Assembly: GCF_963576545.1 (NCBI RefSeq)
Contig: NC_083641.1
Coordinates: 15,746,893 to 15,810,892 of the forward strand
DNA from: Limanda limanda
Taxonomy: Eukaryota; Chordata; Actinopteri; Pleuronectiformes; Pleuronectidae
Length of the DNA: 64,000 bases
Direction of reading: 5' to 3'
The notes under the pieces are model-generated. The model was not told the origin of the DNA, ran no database searches, and worked only from the letters and a program-made list of their open reading frames with translations. Every line of letters starts with the position of its first letter. The first letter of the stretch is position 1. Position numbers and translations under genes: made by a program. This document shows, piece after piece, positions 20,655 to 45,440 of the stretch.

Positions 20655-22997
20655 TGACAGCACCAGAGATGAGCGGAGATGTTGGTGTGCAGACACATTT
20701 TTCTATATCAGGCCCATTTATCACAAACATAACTTATTTCCTTCTTTATTTTTCTGCTGCGTCTACAAAGTGTTGATGCACTTAGCTCTAGATCAATTAT
20801 TGTAATACTCTCCATGTTTGTATATTTATGTGAAATATATATGTTGTCTTTCAGTCTTTTTTAAATGTGATTGTCATGAATGTTGCAGTTTGAGCCAGTA
20901 AATGGAGATACCGTGCCTTAACACAAGATGTCACTCACAAACCAACGTCCAGCTCCTTCCCACTGATGATCTCCTTAGATGGTTTGATCCTGAGAAACTT
21001 GTAACAAGACAAACATGTTTTGATTTGGTCAGGTTTTCTTTAATTATTATCTACAGCACAAGAACAATTTTGGCACAGAAGCAAAAAAAACAAAAAAACA
21101 CCACTCATAAATAATTCAACATTCAAGTGTACCTTCAATTTGAGCCGTTTGAACTTTTGGTCGACACAGTTTGGTCTCACCATGTTTCACTCACTTCTAC
21201 ATACAAAAGTGTCTCTAGTGTCAACGATAAAATGATATTTAATAACTTTTTGTTGCGTATCAGCTCACTGTCGTCCACAGGATCAACAAGGTGTCTCTAG
21301 TTACAAAAATCTTTTGGCTTCTCGTGTTGTTTGATTTGTATAAAATGTGAAGTATAAACATCTAGTGTCTACAAAGTAAAGACTTATTAGAATAATATTT
21401 ATAATAGTACAATCACATTCAAAGTAATTTAAATATAAACTTGCATGTCGGCAGAATTAGTACAATTACATGAATACAACAAATTGCATAACAGATCCGG
21501 AAATATTGATCTTTAACTTTATATTACACTTCTGATTAACTTAAGAGAGACAAAGTGCAATTCAGCAGAACAAGTCTCAAACAGTTCACGCACCTGTGTA
21601 GTTTTATTCATATCAACAGTGACTGATTGAGTAGCTTTTCCCCATAACGTCAGTAGACAAAGACTTTACTTCGACTCGGGTGTTCTCCAATATACACAAA
21701 GGTACAAGAAACGAATCAGAGCCATTAGATCTTTAAACAAACCAAAGGAAACATGGGTCGGTCTAGAGACACATTTAAAGGGTCGTCGGTGCTTTGAAAT
21801 GAATAATGCTGCACAGTTTGGCCTGGAAATGACACAAGTAACATTTCACTTATTCACGAAGGCACCAGTGATTTTTGACCGTGTGCTGCCCACCCACAGT
21901 CCTGTCATTATTATGAGGAATAAACTCTGTCCTTACATATTCTTATGCTGCTACATGTCATCAGCTGCTTTCAGACATGCACTGAACTGTATGTGATAAC
22001 GCAAATCCGACAGAGAGGCTCCTGACATTTTTTCGGACTTTCTCCTGTCAGCCCCTGAGTAAGAAATAGGGAGGAGGATACCGAATGACTTGATTTGAGA
22101 ACGCAGCAGCAGATCCTCCGCGGGATTCACAGCAAGCGAGTGGGCGTGTAGATGACGTTTCTAACATGCAACGGATGGAAAAAAAACACCAAAAAAAAAC
22201 GCCGATGAAGATGTTCAGAGCTTTAGGTGATAAGGGTCGACTCCGGTGTTGAACAACATAACATCTGGGCAGCAGAATGAACGCGCTACATCCTGCCTAT
22301 GCCGGCTGCACCCCCCCCTCACCTGAGCGCTGCAGAGAGGATGTTGTCAAAATGTCAGAGCGGAGAAGTTCCTGATTTGGTTTTCATTTGTGAAGGGGCA
22401 GGACCCAATTGAGCGAGGGCTCTCCGGAGCTCATGTCTGAAAACAGCTATAAAGTGTTTCATGGTTTTGTTCCCCTCTCTGTTTGTGTTAGTCGTGTCCT
22501 TCATCTCCCAGATTATCTTCCATCTAAGACCAAGCCTGAATTTGGTTTGAGTGTCTTGAACTACGCTCCAGTTTCAGTGAGTGTAGCTGGAGAAAGCAAA
22601 AGTCTTGTGAAAGAGCAAATCACACCATGATTATTAACTGTCCTGTAGCTTCATGGCACACTGAATTTTGAATCTGTTCCTCTTCTTTGCTGCATGTCAC
22701 AGTCTCCACGTATGACATGAAGTGAGAATAAGAAAGAACAGGAAACTGTAACCATGATGACATCAACAAGTGTTTTTAGGGGGAGATTTCCCTTTAAGAG
22801 GCAGTCGATCTGTCTGTGTCTACCTCTATGGGCCAAGCTGATGAGTGCAGTCCAGAGTCGGTCAGGTGTTCAGAGCCGAGCGTCACCGGTCCACGCAGGC
22901 CGAGCCGCACCCCCTTCTCCGCCGCCGCCGCCGCGGACATGCTCTGCTCACCGGCTCCCTGCCCGTTCATCCTGCTCACCCGTCTGCTTCCTCTCAG
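20655..22997. other. convergent interval: tmprss2 and bace2 3' flanks
   Basis: The two genes are tail to tail here. The interval should hold both 3'UTRs. On the minus strand a TTTATT at 21603-21608 is one possible bace2 polyadenylation signal (AATAAA reversed). No other gene is visible. Confidence 0.5.
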
Positions 22998-35324
<12,327 letters not shown>

Positions 35325-38300
35325 GGTTTGTTTGTGTCTCTTCTTGTGTTGAGTTGAGTGCGGGGACAGAAGAGTCCAGCTCCGAGTTCAGAAAAGTTTC
35401 CTCCGTCAAGTTTTCAGCTTCACCATCGTGGAAGCGGCTGTGACCATGGACGAAGAACCTCCTCTTCCTCCTCCTCACGGTGTAGAGGAAAGTGTAAGAA
35501 ACATGAAACACTGGGAGACTGGCTCCATACTGGGTAACTCTGAAATCCACTGAGAACTCCTGACTGCCTCCATCCCCTCCTCCTCCTCCGGCAACGCCAC
35601 CGACATCCGGTCAGCCCCTTTCAGAGTAAAGTCAAGTGGTTAGGATAAAAATAGAGTCGACAATATTTATGAGTCACATGTAACATCGAGAAAAGCACAA
35701 CAAGTCATTGTATTGGATTCTATATATAACTAAAAATAAATGTATACATTGTTACAATTTATATCATAACCGAAGTGGCATTCTATAAATATATTATAAT
35801 CTCAATAGTATACTATACTAAGTACTAACTTTTTTATTTTTCACCCTAAAGTATTTCACTCAGTTTTTCAATTGAATTGTTCACGTTATAGGTCACATTA
35901 ATGGTGGAAAAGGTTCTGACATGATTTATGTTGGTCTAATTTTTTTACATCACAAAAACCTGGCATTTTACAGGGGTGTGTAGTCTTTGTATATCCAATA
36001 TATACAAAGTATACATTTATATTCTATGTATTTTACATAACCTATGAGGAAATGTCCTTGACCATATATGGTATTCCATATAATTGTATAAACCATATTG
36101 GAATCAAATATATAAATTGTGCATGCAAAGTATGTAGTTATTATACATATAAATCAAAATACAAGCTTTTCAAAAAGCTTTTCATTTAAGCTTTCCATAC
36201 AGGTCACATGGCAGATCCAGGGGTGTGGCTGAAATCTGATTGGCCCTGAGGCGCCCCTGTTCGGTCAGTATTCTTTAACAATACATATGATGGTTTAATA
36301 AGAGCAAAAGCTTTTTTAAATGTGCACTTTACTGATTCAGGAGCTGTCCATGGATGTTGCAACCATAATTGACCCCTCAGTGAAAATTGTGGCCCTTCTG
36401 CCCTGACCTTGTTTTTTCATTATAACTGAAACAAACAGTCAACCATGAATGTGGATGAGTACAAAATGGAGTTTGTTAACCATGGATATGTTTAGTTCTC
36501 TGTAATATGTGTGTCCTCATTGCCTTTGGTCATCTTGTGATGGGTTATATGTACAGCCAACTGTGATGGTCAAGGACATCTCCTCGTGCTTACACGTGAG
36601 AGACTTCCTGTTGACCTAAGTAACAGTTGAATAAAGTTGATTAAAATGACTCTACAAAGGTTTGATCACTATTTAATAAACTGCTGCATGTTTTCAGTTC
36701 ATAAGTCACCTGCACTGTTGAATTGTTTGAGTATAATGGATGTTTGAGTAAAACATCCATTATACAGTATTTATATCAACTACTGTTTAGAGTAAAAACC
36801 ACATTGATATTTCATAGCTTTACACTGCTCCATAATATGTCATAATGACAAACAGTTTATGAGTTATATAAAGAATGAATATCTATAAGAGACTTTCTCT
36901 CCCATTGTATTTAAAGCACATTATGGAAAATTAAGTATGAAAATATTTTTCAAGGCCCCATTTATTCACATTACATATAAAACTCGGTCACCACATCAAG
37001 GTCAGGAAGTTGAATAAGGTTTAAGTCATTCGGAATTAATGCGATTCTGCAACGACGTATACGGCAATCACATGCATCACCTCAGGAAACGCCTGTCTTT
37101 CCATTCTGCGCCCAAGCAGCAGCTGCCAGGATACGAGCTCTTGTATTTAATCTGTTTACATGCATACAAAACAGACACTACATCTAATTGATCAAGATAC
37201 AAACCCAGACGTTGTTTTTTTTCTCTGTTCTTTGCATGTTTGAGCCGGGACAGTTTCATTTGCTGCTTTGACAGTTCAGAGAAAGAGGAAGACGATCCCA
37301 GTACTAGGGCAAGATCAATGTCACAGGCCTTCTCCACGCTGCCTGTTGCACACAGAGCCGGCCACTGTCTCGCTTCGACTTCCTCATTAGCCCGCGGCTA
37401 CACTGTCACATGTTCGCCCCCATCTCCTTTTCTCCAGCTCGCCAATTGAAGTTAATCAACTATAGCTACAATAACCTGAATAATGCGGAGAAAGACCGGG
37501 ACCACAAAAATGAATCTTTCTGGTGCATTGCTTGTCATGCACTGGGTCTTGTGAATGACCCATTTAAGCACAATTCCGGTCTCTTCTCTTTCCCTGCATG
37601 GGACGTTCAGATACTTCCATGGCCCCAGAGTATAAAAACAGGGGGGGAGCAGTAATTCATTGTTTACTTGTCTGTTGCTATGCATGAAATGCAGCAGATA
37701 CGGCAGTAGATCAGGTGTGTTATATTTCCCTGGGCAATAGGGTTTATCAACTTTTTCTTTGTGGCTCATTACCTCATTTGTGGCCCCTATACAACTATTG
37801 TGAATCCAGTAAACAGAGGCCTGTGACATTTTCATAAAAAAGTTGATTACTGCCAAACCTTTAGTACACAAACAACTGCATACATGTTGTAAATATAGTC
37901 AAATACGTTAACCCAAGAAGATTATTTTGTTAATGATCAGGCAAGTCAAACAGACTCTTAGAAGATAAGTCAGTCAAAGTTTTTTTATTCACTGTTTATT
38001 TTTATTTTTTTCATAAAACAATGGATAATTGTTAACTGAAGTTGAACCAAAATAATTTGTCCGAGAATTATGACTGATGTCCCGACTGCCCCTGCGTGAC
38101 AGTCTTTTACTTTTGCAGCATTTGTGACGGTTACATTTTTAATAATGAGCTTTCGGAGTCTGGGTCCTTCTTGCTGTTCCTCTTTAAGCCACAGCAAGGC
38201 GCTCTGCACCACTGCTGTGCCTTTAATCCAATCTGAGGAGACTGTAGCATCATCTGTGTGTGAGCAATTCAGGCGGCTTAGCAGAGCCAGTGGTCCCACA

Positions 38301-39000
38301 TGTGGCAGTGCAAAGCTCCTTTACTGGGACATCGGTGCTTAATCCTCACGGCTCTGATCATTCCAGCTGATGAGAGGGAAGGAGGAGAGCGCTCCACATG
38401 ATCTCATATGCAGCCGCTCCTCCTTCACCTTACAACACTCACACATCTCCATCCAAGCACAGGCGTAAACTGCACATCTTTAGGATCTGTTGCTTTCACT
38501 CAGTGCATCCAACTGGTTTGTTGAGTTTAACCCCAAAAGTGTTAGTTTTTTAAACTTGTGCTAATATATATTTTGAAAGTTTCACACATGCCACTTCATG
38601 TATTCAGAATTTTTGGATAATTTAACGTCCAACTAACGAGGTGACAAACTCGCTGACTAAGGCTGCAACTCATTTTGATTTCCATTACTGATTTATCTGT
38701 TTATCATTAAGTTCTGCTGCTGATGCATCTCGATATAAATTGTGTGAGTAGTCCTTTCAATGGTCACATCATATTGGCAGAAATATGTGGAACTTCAATT
38801 GTGAGAACTGCATGTAGAATTATGTGGAAAGAAGAATATTCTGCAAATTATTTAAATTTCATAATTTAGTATTAAATCAGTTCGTTATAATTTCAATCTT
38901 AAACTTAAATTTCAATCTAGATCTGCTCACAGAGGTCAAAGGTGTCTAAGCCCTCTGAGCAACTCATGACCGACGTCCTGTCATGAGTCGAGCAACTGGA
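35325..39000. other. bace2 upstream flank, mostly AT-rich
   Basis: 35325-35620 is GC/CT-rich and probably holds the bace2 5'UTR and promoter. From 35.64 to 36.95 kb the sequence is strongly AT-rich, with a perfect 15-bp-arm hairpin at 36731-36765. No gene is recognised. Confidence 0.5.
36731..36765. repeat. perfect hairpin, 15-bp arms, 5-nt loop
   Basis: gtataatggatgttt at 36731-36745 and aaacatccattatac at 36751-36765 are exact reverse complements. No T-run follows and no gene is adjacent, so it is not a terminator. Confidence 0.9.
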
Positions 39001-39005
39001 CCTCT

Positions 39006-39025
39006 AGGTCAAAGGTCAAAGGTCA
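39006..39025 (+). promoter_or_regulatory. three tandem AGGTCA half-sites (double DR1)
   Basis: AGGTCA occurs three times, each separated by one A (39006, 39013, 39020). Two overlapping direct repeats with 1-bp spacing are the consensus for RXR/PPAR and HNF4-type nuclear receptors. It may come from a dispersed repeat, since 'ggtcaaaggtca' also occurs at 2941. Confidence 0.4.
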
Positions 39026-39029
39026 AAGC

Positions 39030-41148
39030 TGACTCTGGAGAAGTATTCCATACAATGTGAAAATGTTGTTTTTTCAGTGTTATTCAACTTTTTAGAAAAG
39101 CGCCACCCACTGGCCAAGTTCCACCAAATTTTGCACAAGACCCCCAAGTGTTACAGTGAACCACTGACAGATGTTTCCCGGGCCGGGTCTGGATGAAAGA
39201 ACCAGTGCCTACGTACAGAAGGGGATATAGTGGTGTTAAATAGGGAGATTATAGCGAAGGAATCCGGAAGCTATTGCCAGTCAGCCGCACACGGGCAGGA
39301 ACAGGAACCAGCCAGGAGTGACAGCAGCAGAGAACCTGGATGTAGAAAATAAACAGCAAACTAAAAAAGGTACAACCCTGACAAAAACATCCTCATGGGT
39401 TTGACAATACATGTGCTGCAGATACTTACAAACACAATTAAATAGACAAACATCCAGCAATCTGCACAGATGACAAAGATGTCAAACACACAAACATGAC
39501 GAACCTGGTTGGGACATCCTCCTTGTTCAACTTGAGAAGGTATTGAAGTTACAGCACGTGGGTCTTGGAGAAGGAGCTAAAACGTCAGTCACACAGTCTG
39601 GTTCATTATTTTCTAGTGTCCCCTGCATATGGTTATATACTTGGAGCAAGTTTGTCTATTTGGTTGTGCAAGTCTTCTAAGATGTTTTCCTCACTTGCTT
39701 GCGTTTTGTCTATCAGCTCGTGTTTCGCGGAGCATTGAGCTTGAGTATACAAGAGATAAAAAGTCATGAACATATCCACGATTCACACATCAAATCCAAA
39801 TGATTGATATGTGTGTATTGTTTTTTGAAAGAAAGTAAAGAATGGAGTTCAACACATCGTCTGTGGCAGTTCCTTTTGAAAGATTGAAGGCCTGTGGGAA
39901 GCTCCCAGCACTCTGCCTCAGTCAGTCATGTGACTCTCAGCTGATCAAGGACTTTCTCACAAACCCGACTCAGTCACTCAGTTACTCTGTTCAATTTTGG
40001 GATGCAATGCTGAGTCGGCCAAGAATACATTTTAATTACGATTTAAGAACCTGAGAACATGAAAAGTATTTTTCAAAGAAAGATTCTCAATACATCACAG
40101 ATAAATAATTAAAATAATAATAATACAATTATATTAAAATACAGCTTTACATTTAATAAAAGCCGTATTACTTAAAAAAAGGAAATAAGTCAAGCACCAG
40201 GTAGATTGACAAACAGCGTGATATGAGGTCTTGAATCACACACCGGACTGTGACAGGCAGCCTCACAGACGCCTATAATGCTGATCTGAGATCTGCTGAC
40301 TCTGTTAGCATTTCCCTTTGATATCAGATGCAGTGTAATAACAGCACATGACGGAGCTGAATGAGCAGCACATGGGAGATTTCAGGGTAAGTGGTCAAAG
40401 TCCTCAGGTTGACCTAATGTCATAGACCAGATGGTTTTACTGTCACAGGGGCTGGTGTCAGATATCTCTTTGATCTGTTTTATTTAAATTAATACAATAA
40501 TTATTGCTTTATAAATTAATCTAATAGAGATTTTGCATTTTGAAGATATCTTGGTGATTCCTTGTCCCTTTTCTCTCAGCTTTAGCAGGAACTGACACGT
40601 AGTTTGCCTGCTCTCCATAACAAGCTACTTCCCTGTCTCTCCCTTCGCCAGGTCTGTCAGGCTCCTAACAAGCTGTACACATTCAGGGCTGCTGCTGCTG
40701 CAGAGGAGCTGCCTAACTGAGGAGAGGCTGGATAGGATGACGGGGGGGGGGGGCGAGCCCGACAACAGGTGCATGGGTACATCACCGCTCGCTCACCGGT
40801 ACCACAGTGTGCTTTTCCAGCCTCACCAAAGGCAGCTGGTTTATTTTGCTTTTCCTTTCAGATCAATTACTGACGGGCGGCGAGTATGACTAAGGGATGG
40901 CTCATGCTAGTCTCACAGGCGATTCACACTTTTTCTATTCCCCCCGTGGTGGTAGCGTTGGCTCAATGCAACGTATCTGTGTCTGTTTGTTCATTCACAG
41001 GGAAAGCATTAGTGACACGTAGATGAGTCACAGAGGCTAGCATCTAAACAGGCCTCGGTGGGAGTCAGGAACCCTGCCACCCGTTCTGCTCTCGCCTCAA
41101 GGCACCTAGTACTCATGCCCTCAAAAGTCTCTCTAGTCACTGTAACAC

Positions 41149-41184
<36 letters not shown>

Positions 41185-42540
41185 GCCTTCTGTGTTTGTT
41201 CAGACACCAGAGATCCCACCTGACGCGCTGGGCGCCGCAGAGCAGATGTTGCAGGAGAGCGGTGGCGGGATACCGTCTCCTCGTTATTGAGATGCTGTTT
41301 GTCAGCGTCGTGAGGGAGCAACTGTACCGGGATCAGCTTAATGAAGTGGTTCTTAGAATTAATTGCTGCCTTAAGAATTGTGCAGTTTTTTAAGTCAAAT
41401 GAATCTGAATCGGTCTGGATATATCACCTCATGCTAGTGAGACCTTCCATTGCAGTGTTGTTTCTATGGACTGTGATTGTAAAAACAGACTCAAGCTGCT
41501 TTCAGACCAGCAATGAACTCTGGACAATTTCCTGCCATTTTCCAGTGGGGCTGTAAGTGAGAACACAAATGTACGACGAGTCAGTTGCTGCCGACATTTT
41601 CCATAAAATTCAGAGTGAGCGAGTGGGCATTTCTATAACAAGCAAAACTGAAAAAATACAAAATGAACACAACGTTCTTAGAATGAAAAAGAGTAGCCGT
41701 GCACAAAGAAGGCCATGACGAAGATTTAAAACTTGAAAGGACAATGAGATCCGGGAGCTTATTGTTAGGTCCGGCCTGCTGCATGTTCTATTCCTGGAGG
41801 TTTCAGACATTTTCCTTTTGTGAATTAGTCTCACCCAGACAATCGTCTACTGTGTTCTTCATATGTAAAAGGCAATTAAAAGTCTATTAATAAGGAGTTC
41901 ATGGCTAAAACTGCTTTACAGAAGATGTTAACTCTGGTATTGATATTTTGACATCCAAGTGAGAGTACCTTGGCTTTGTTGAAAATACTTGAAGAATTTT
42001 TACCTGTAAACCAGTTCGGACTGACTGGTGGAGAGACCCTTAAAGCCAGGGATGTCTTTTGGATCATTAGTGCCCCTGGCTGTTGTAATGACAGCTGTTA
42101 GAGACGCTGGAGTCTCCTGAGGCCAAGTGTAAAAACAACCATAGTTTTTTGGAGTCACATGAGACCACGGGCGAATGGTTGTTAAATCCCATGAGAAGAG
42201 ACAAAGGGATGCTTCTCTGGGTTTACATTTGTATTATACTGGATTGCCTGTTTTCAAGGATCTGATGCTTGTCAAATATCCTCTAGTGTATGGAAAGATT
42301 TTTTTTTCTTTTTTTTATTACAGCCATGTTTATTTGCCCTCAGTTCAACTTCCTTGAAAAACAATTAACGATGACATCTTGCTGGATAATTTGATGATAA
42401 TTTGTTTACAAACAAAAGTGAACTTCATGACTCTGTTTTTCAAATCTTTAGTTAAATAATTAAGTGGGAAACTGTCTGCGTAGAATTTTCTGTCAGAGTC
42501 TTAGCATATTAACCTGGCTGCTATCTGTACAGCAGACAGA
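39030..42540. other. intergenic, no gene recognised
   Basis: Mixed sequence with a G homopolymer near 40742 and a short (AC)n near 41152-41180. A short open frame with good codon composition at 41213-41300 (PEIPPDALGAAEQMLQ) has a plausible AG before it. It matches nothing I know and has no partner exons, so it is not called a gene. Confidence 0.45.
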
Positions 42541-42547
42541 TGGAACG

Positions 42548-42549
<2 letters not shown>

Positions 42550-42593
<44 letters not shown>

Positions 42594-42605
42594 TGTCTGT
42601 CTGTC

Positions 42606-42683
<78 letters not shown>

Positions 42684-42724
42684 TGTGTGTCTGTGTGTCT
42701 GTGTGTGTGTCTGTGTGTGTGTGC
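42550..42724. repeat. (GT)n with internal (CTGT)n, compound microsatellite
   Basis: A GT array, four CTGT units near 42593-42612, then a longer GT array ending in interspersed CTGTGTGT units. Confidence 0.95.
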
Positions 42725-44029
42725 CTACAGGATGTGTCACTGTCCCCTGGCGACTCCCAGAGTTTAAACCAGGTGCAACACCTGGAGTGTGTTTCCTCAT
42801 TGGGATGGGCGTCTCCAAGGTGACAGCCTATTAGAAAAGCTGAACCTGGCTGTTGGGAGTCGAGAGGTGAGTAGAGATCAGAAACATCTCATCCCTCACA
42901 AGCAAATTGCTTCCACAAATAACATATTAGTGAAAGTCATTGCAGAGGTAAGCCTATTGTGTTTCTGTTGTTTTCTCAGTCAAACGAGCACATTTTCTCA
43001 CACTCTGCTACGTTTCTCTTCTCCCCCCCCCCCCAGCAGGCAGAGCAGAAATTCCACTCAGAAGTAATATTCTCATGAATGCTAGTGCACCGACTCACCT
43101 TGCGGTGTGGTATTGAGTCTCCTTTGCGCTTGACTGTGTCCCTCTGTTCTTACAGCTATCTATCAGTTTCATAGCATGCAATCTGCATCCCTCCAGCCTC
43201 CCACTACCCGCCCACCAGCGCTGGATCTGTTGTGCTCTGCGTGCGCGTGCAGTGCACACACATGTGCATTGTGTTTCTGCAAAAAGGTTCAAGTGTGTAC
43301 ATGTTTCCCAGTCCCCCCTCCCCTTCCAAATTAAAGAGAGGGGAGCTCCTGGGCAGATAAAACCCACTGCAGTGCTTCCCTGGCAGGGGTAGGAGAGCAG
43401 TGAGGGTGCCTGCCCCCCCGGGTGGATGCTACTCAGAGAGGTGGAGATAAGGGCTGTGAGGGTGGTGGTGGTGGAGGACTGAGCGAAGGCAGGCAGGGAG
43501 GATGCTGGGAGGCGATCAGTGAGGAAGGGGGGCTTCTTCATACATTTTTATGACCACATAGATAAGGTCAGTAGTGTGCCATCGTTACTAGGCAACACTG
43601 CGACCCTGAGTTGGATTGAGTTGTGAAGCTGAGAAGTCAGATATTCTTATTGCAGCAGCCCTGCTTAGGTTCTGCTGTGTGCATCTGTTAACAAGCAGCC
43701 TGTCTCCGCGTGCCAGTCCCAGAGTCAAGGCTGAGAGAGCGCTTTAACTGGACGATTAACTGAGCCACTGAAATAATTAGAAGGCTATTGATTGGGTTAT
43801 TACATTGTTACAGCCATGTTGGTGATATACTGATATCCGTGCCCACTCAGATATACGTGATGATGGTAATAGTGATGAAAAATGATGGTGGGTTGTTTCA
43901 TTATATATTTTTAATGATCCAGTTCATGTGGGGATACACTAGACTGTGGGTGTATTGATTTTTCCAGTTTTCAAGCAGAGAATGGAGGAGATGGAGACCA
44001 GGCGCATATGCAGCCGGAGTACAAATCAC

Positions 44030-44265
44030 CAAAAACACCACCCTTTTCTCTGCCTTCTCTCACTCTCTCCACCTTCACTCCCTTCCTTTGCTCCCCTCTT
44101 TTGCATCACCCTCTCAGCTCTCTGTCCTCACCTCCTTATTTCTGCCACTCCTCCAGTAGCCTTTCATTACACCCCCCCCCCTTCCTCTCCACCCTATCTC
44201 CTCCTTTCACCCGCTCCCCTGCCTCCTCTCCTCTCTCCTCCCATTTCTGTCCCCTTCAGCGTCCT
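44030..44265. repeat. polypyrimidine (C/T-rich) tract
   Basis: About 230 bp composed overwhelmingly of C and T on the plus strand, including a C9-type run near 44171. Such tracts can form triplex or other non-B DNA. No gene is associated. Confidence 0.75.
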
Positions 44266-44763
44266 AGTTTAGCACGTCAAGGTTGGCTACAGATATGCTC
44301 CTCTGTGCCTTGGGGCTAACCAATGGGAAACTGGCTGGGGTTGCTGTAGCCGGCTGGGGTGTTGGTGTCATGAATTGAGGGGGAGTTGGGAAAAAGAGTG
44401 CTGTAGTGCATGTGCATGTGCTGTCGTCCACTCTGCAGAAGTCTTACAGGTTAAAATACAGTATACAGGGTCTGTGAGTCTGTCCTATACCTCTGAAATC
44501 ATGTCATATATATTCCGACAGTAATTTGAGTTGGGATGTAAACTAGAAAAACAAGTAAGAGCATTTTTAATTCAAAATGTAAGCCGAGATCTACCACCCC
44601 CATATATTCCCGAAAAACCACTTAGGAGGTTCATATTTATTTTGTATTTTCAATCTCCAGTGGAGCAAAATAGGGTTTGCCTTGAAAATGGCCATAAATG
44701 TGACTATACTGTATTCCCTTGCATAAAAAAAAAATGCACACAAATATATACCAGTACTATACT

Positions 44764-44921
44764 GTATGAAGCCATGCATCTTCAACTCCTGCAAATACTT
44801 CACAATAAAATCTTAAACAAATGAATGGATTCGGTCACCAGAAATGCTGGAGTGCATTTATTTTTAAATGTAACACAGCTTTGATTGTTATCGCAAGACA
44901 GGAAGATGCATGGCTTCATAC
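44764..44921. repeat. 20-bp inverted repeat pair, ~118-bp spacer
   Basis: gtatgaagccatgcatcttc at 44764-44783 recurs exactly inverted at 44902-44921. It is possibly a small MITE. No clear target duplication was seen. Confidence 0.55.
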
Positions 44922-45169
44922 TGTAGCGTTACGGCATTTAGTTTAGAACATAACCCAACTTTTATTTGAGGAAATAAAGTAGATATACCAGCAGCTCTGG
45001 TGTGGACAATCCAATGTGTCCCAATTTGTGATGGGGATCGACATCGAAGGCTTTCGAGATCGACCAGTTAATCGTGATCGACCAGTTGGTTCCTCTGAGT
45101 TAGAAACAGAAATTAAAGGTACAGTTTGATATCTTGGAAATATATACGTGTTGACTTTGGATGTATATC

Positions 45170-45440
45170 AAGATGGATATAAAGATAGACGATGCATCTC
45201 CATTTCCTCCCACTATCCAGAAATATAGCCAAAATATCCCAGTTACGTACAACACCATCTTGTGCATTTGGAGTCTGTGCAACAGTGCATCGCAGGATCA
45301 ATTTCCCACCAATACACTTGCTTCACCAATCAAGAGTCAGTCTTAACTGTCAATCATGAGGTTTCATCTAGTCTTTATAGCATCAACTAAATAATTAAAA
45401 CCGAACCCTCCATAACAATTAGCTTATATCAGTGCAATAA
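45170..45440. repeat. dispersed repeat, copy 2 (partner 32690-32960)
   Basis: It has the same ordered blocks as the bace2 intron 1 copy, starting with 'atgcatctccatttcctccc' and ending near 'caactaaataattaaaa'. Confidence 0.6.

Noticed and set aside
36045..36590. Inverted 20-bp match 'gaggaaatgtccttgaccat' / 'atggtcaaggacatctcctc'
   Set aside because: The match is short, imperfect and not extended at either end; no target duplication, so not called an element.
41213..41300. Possible exon PEIPPDALGAAEQMLQ...
   Set aside because: An acceptor-like site precedes it, but no family is recognised, no neighbouring exon follows, and a stop comes after 27 codons.
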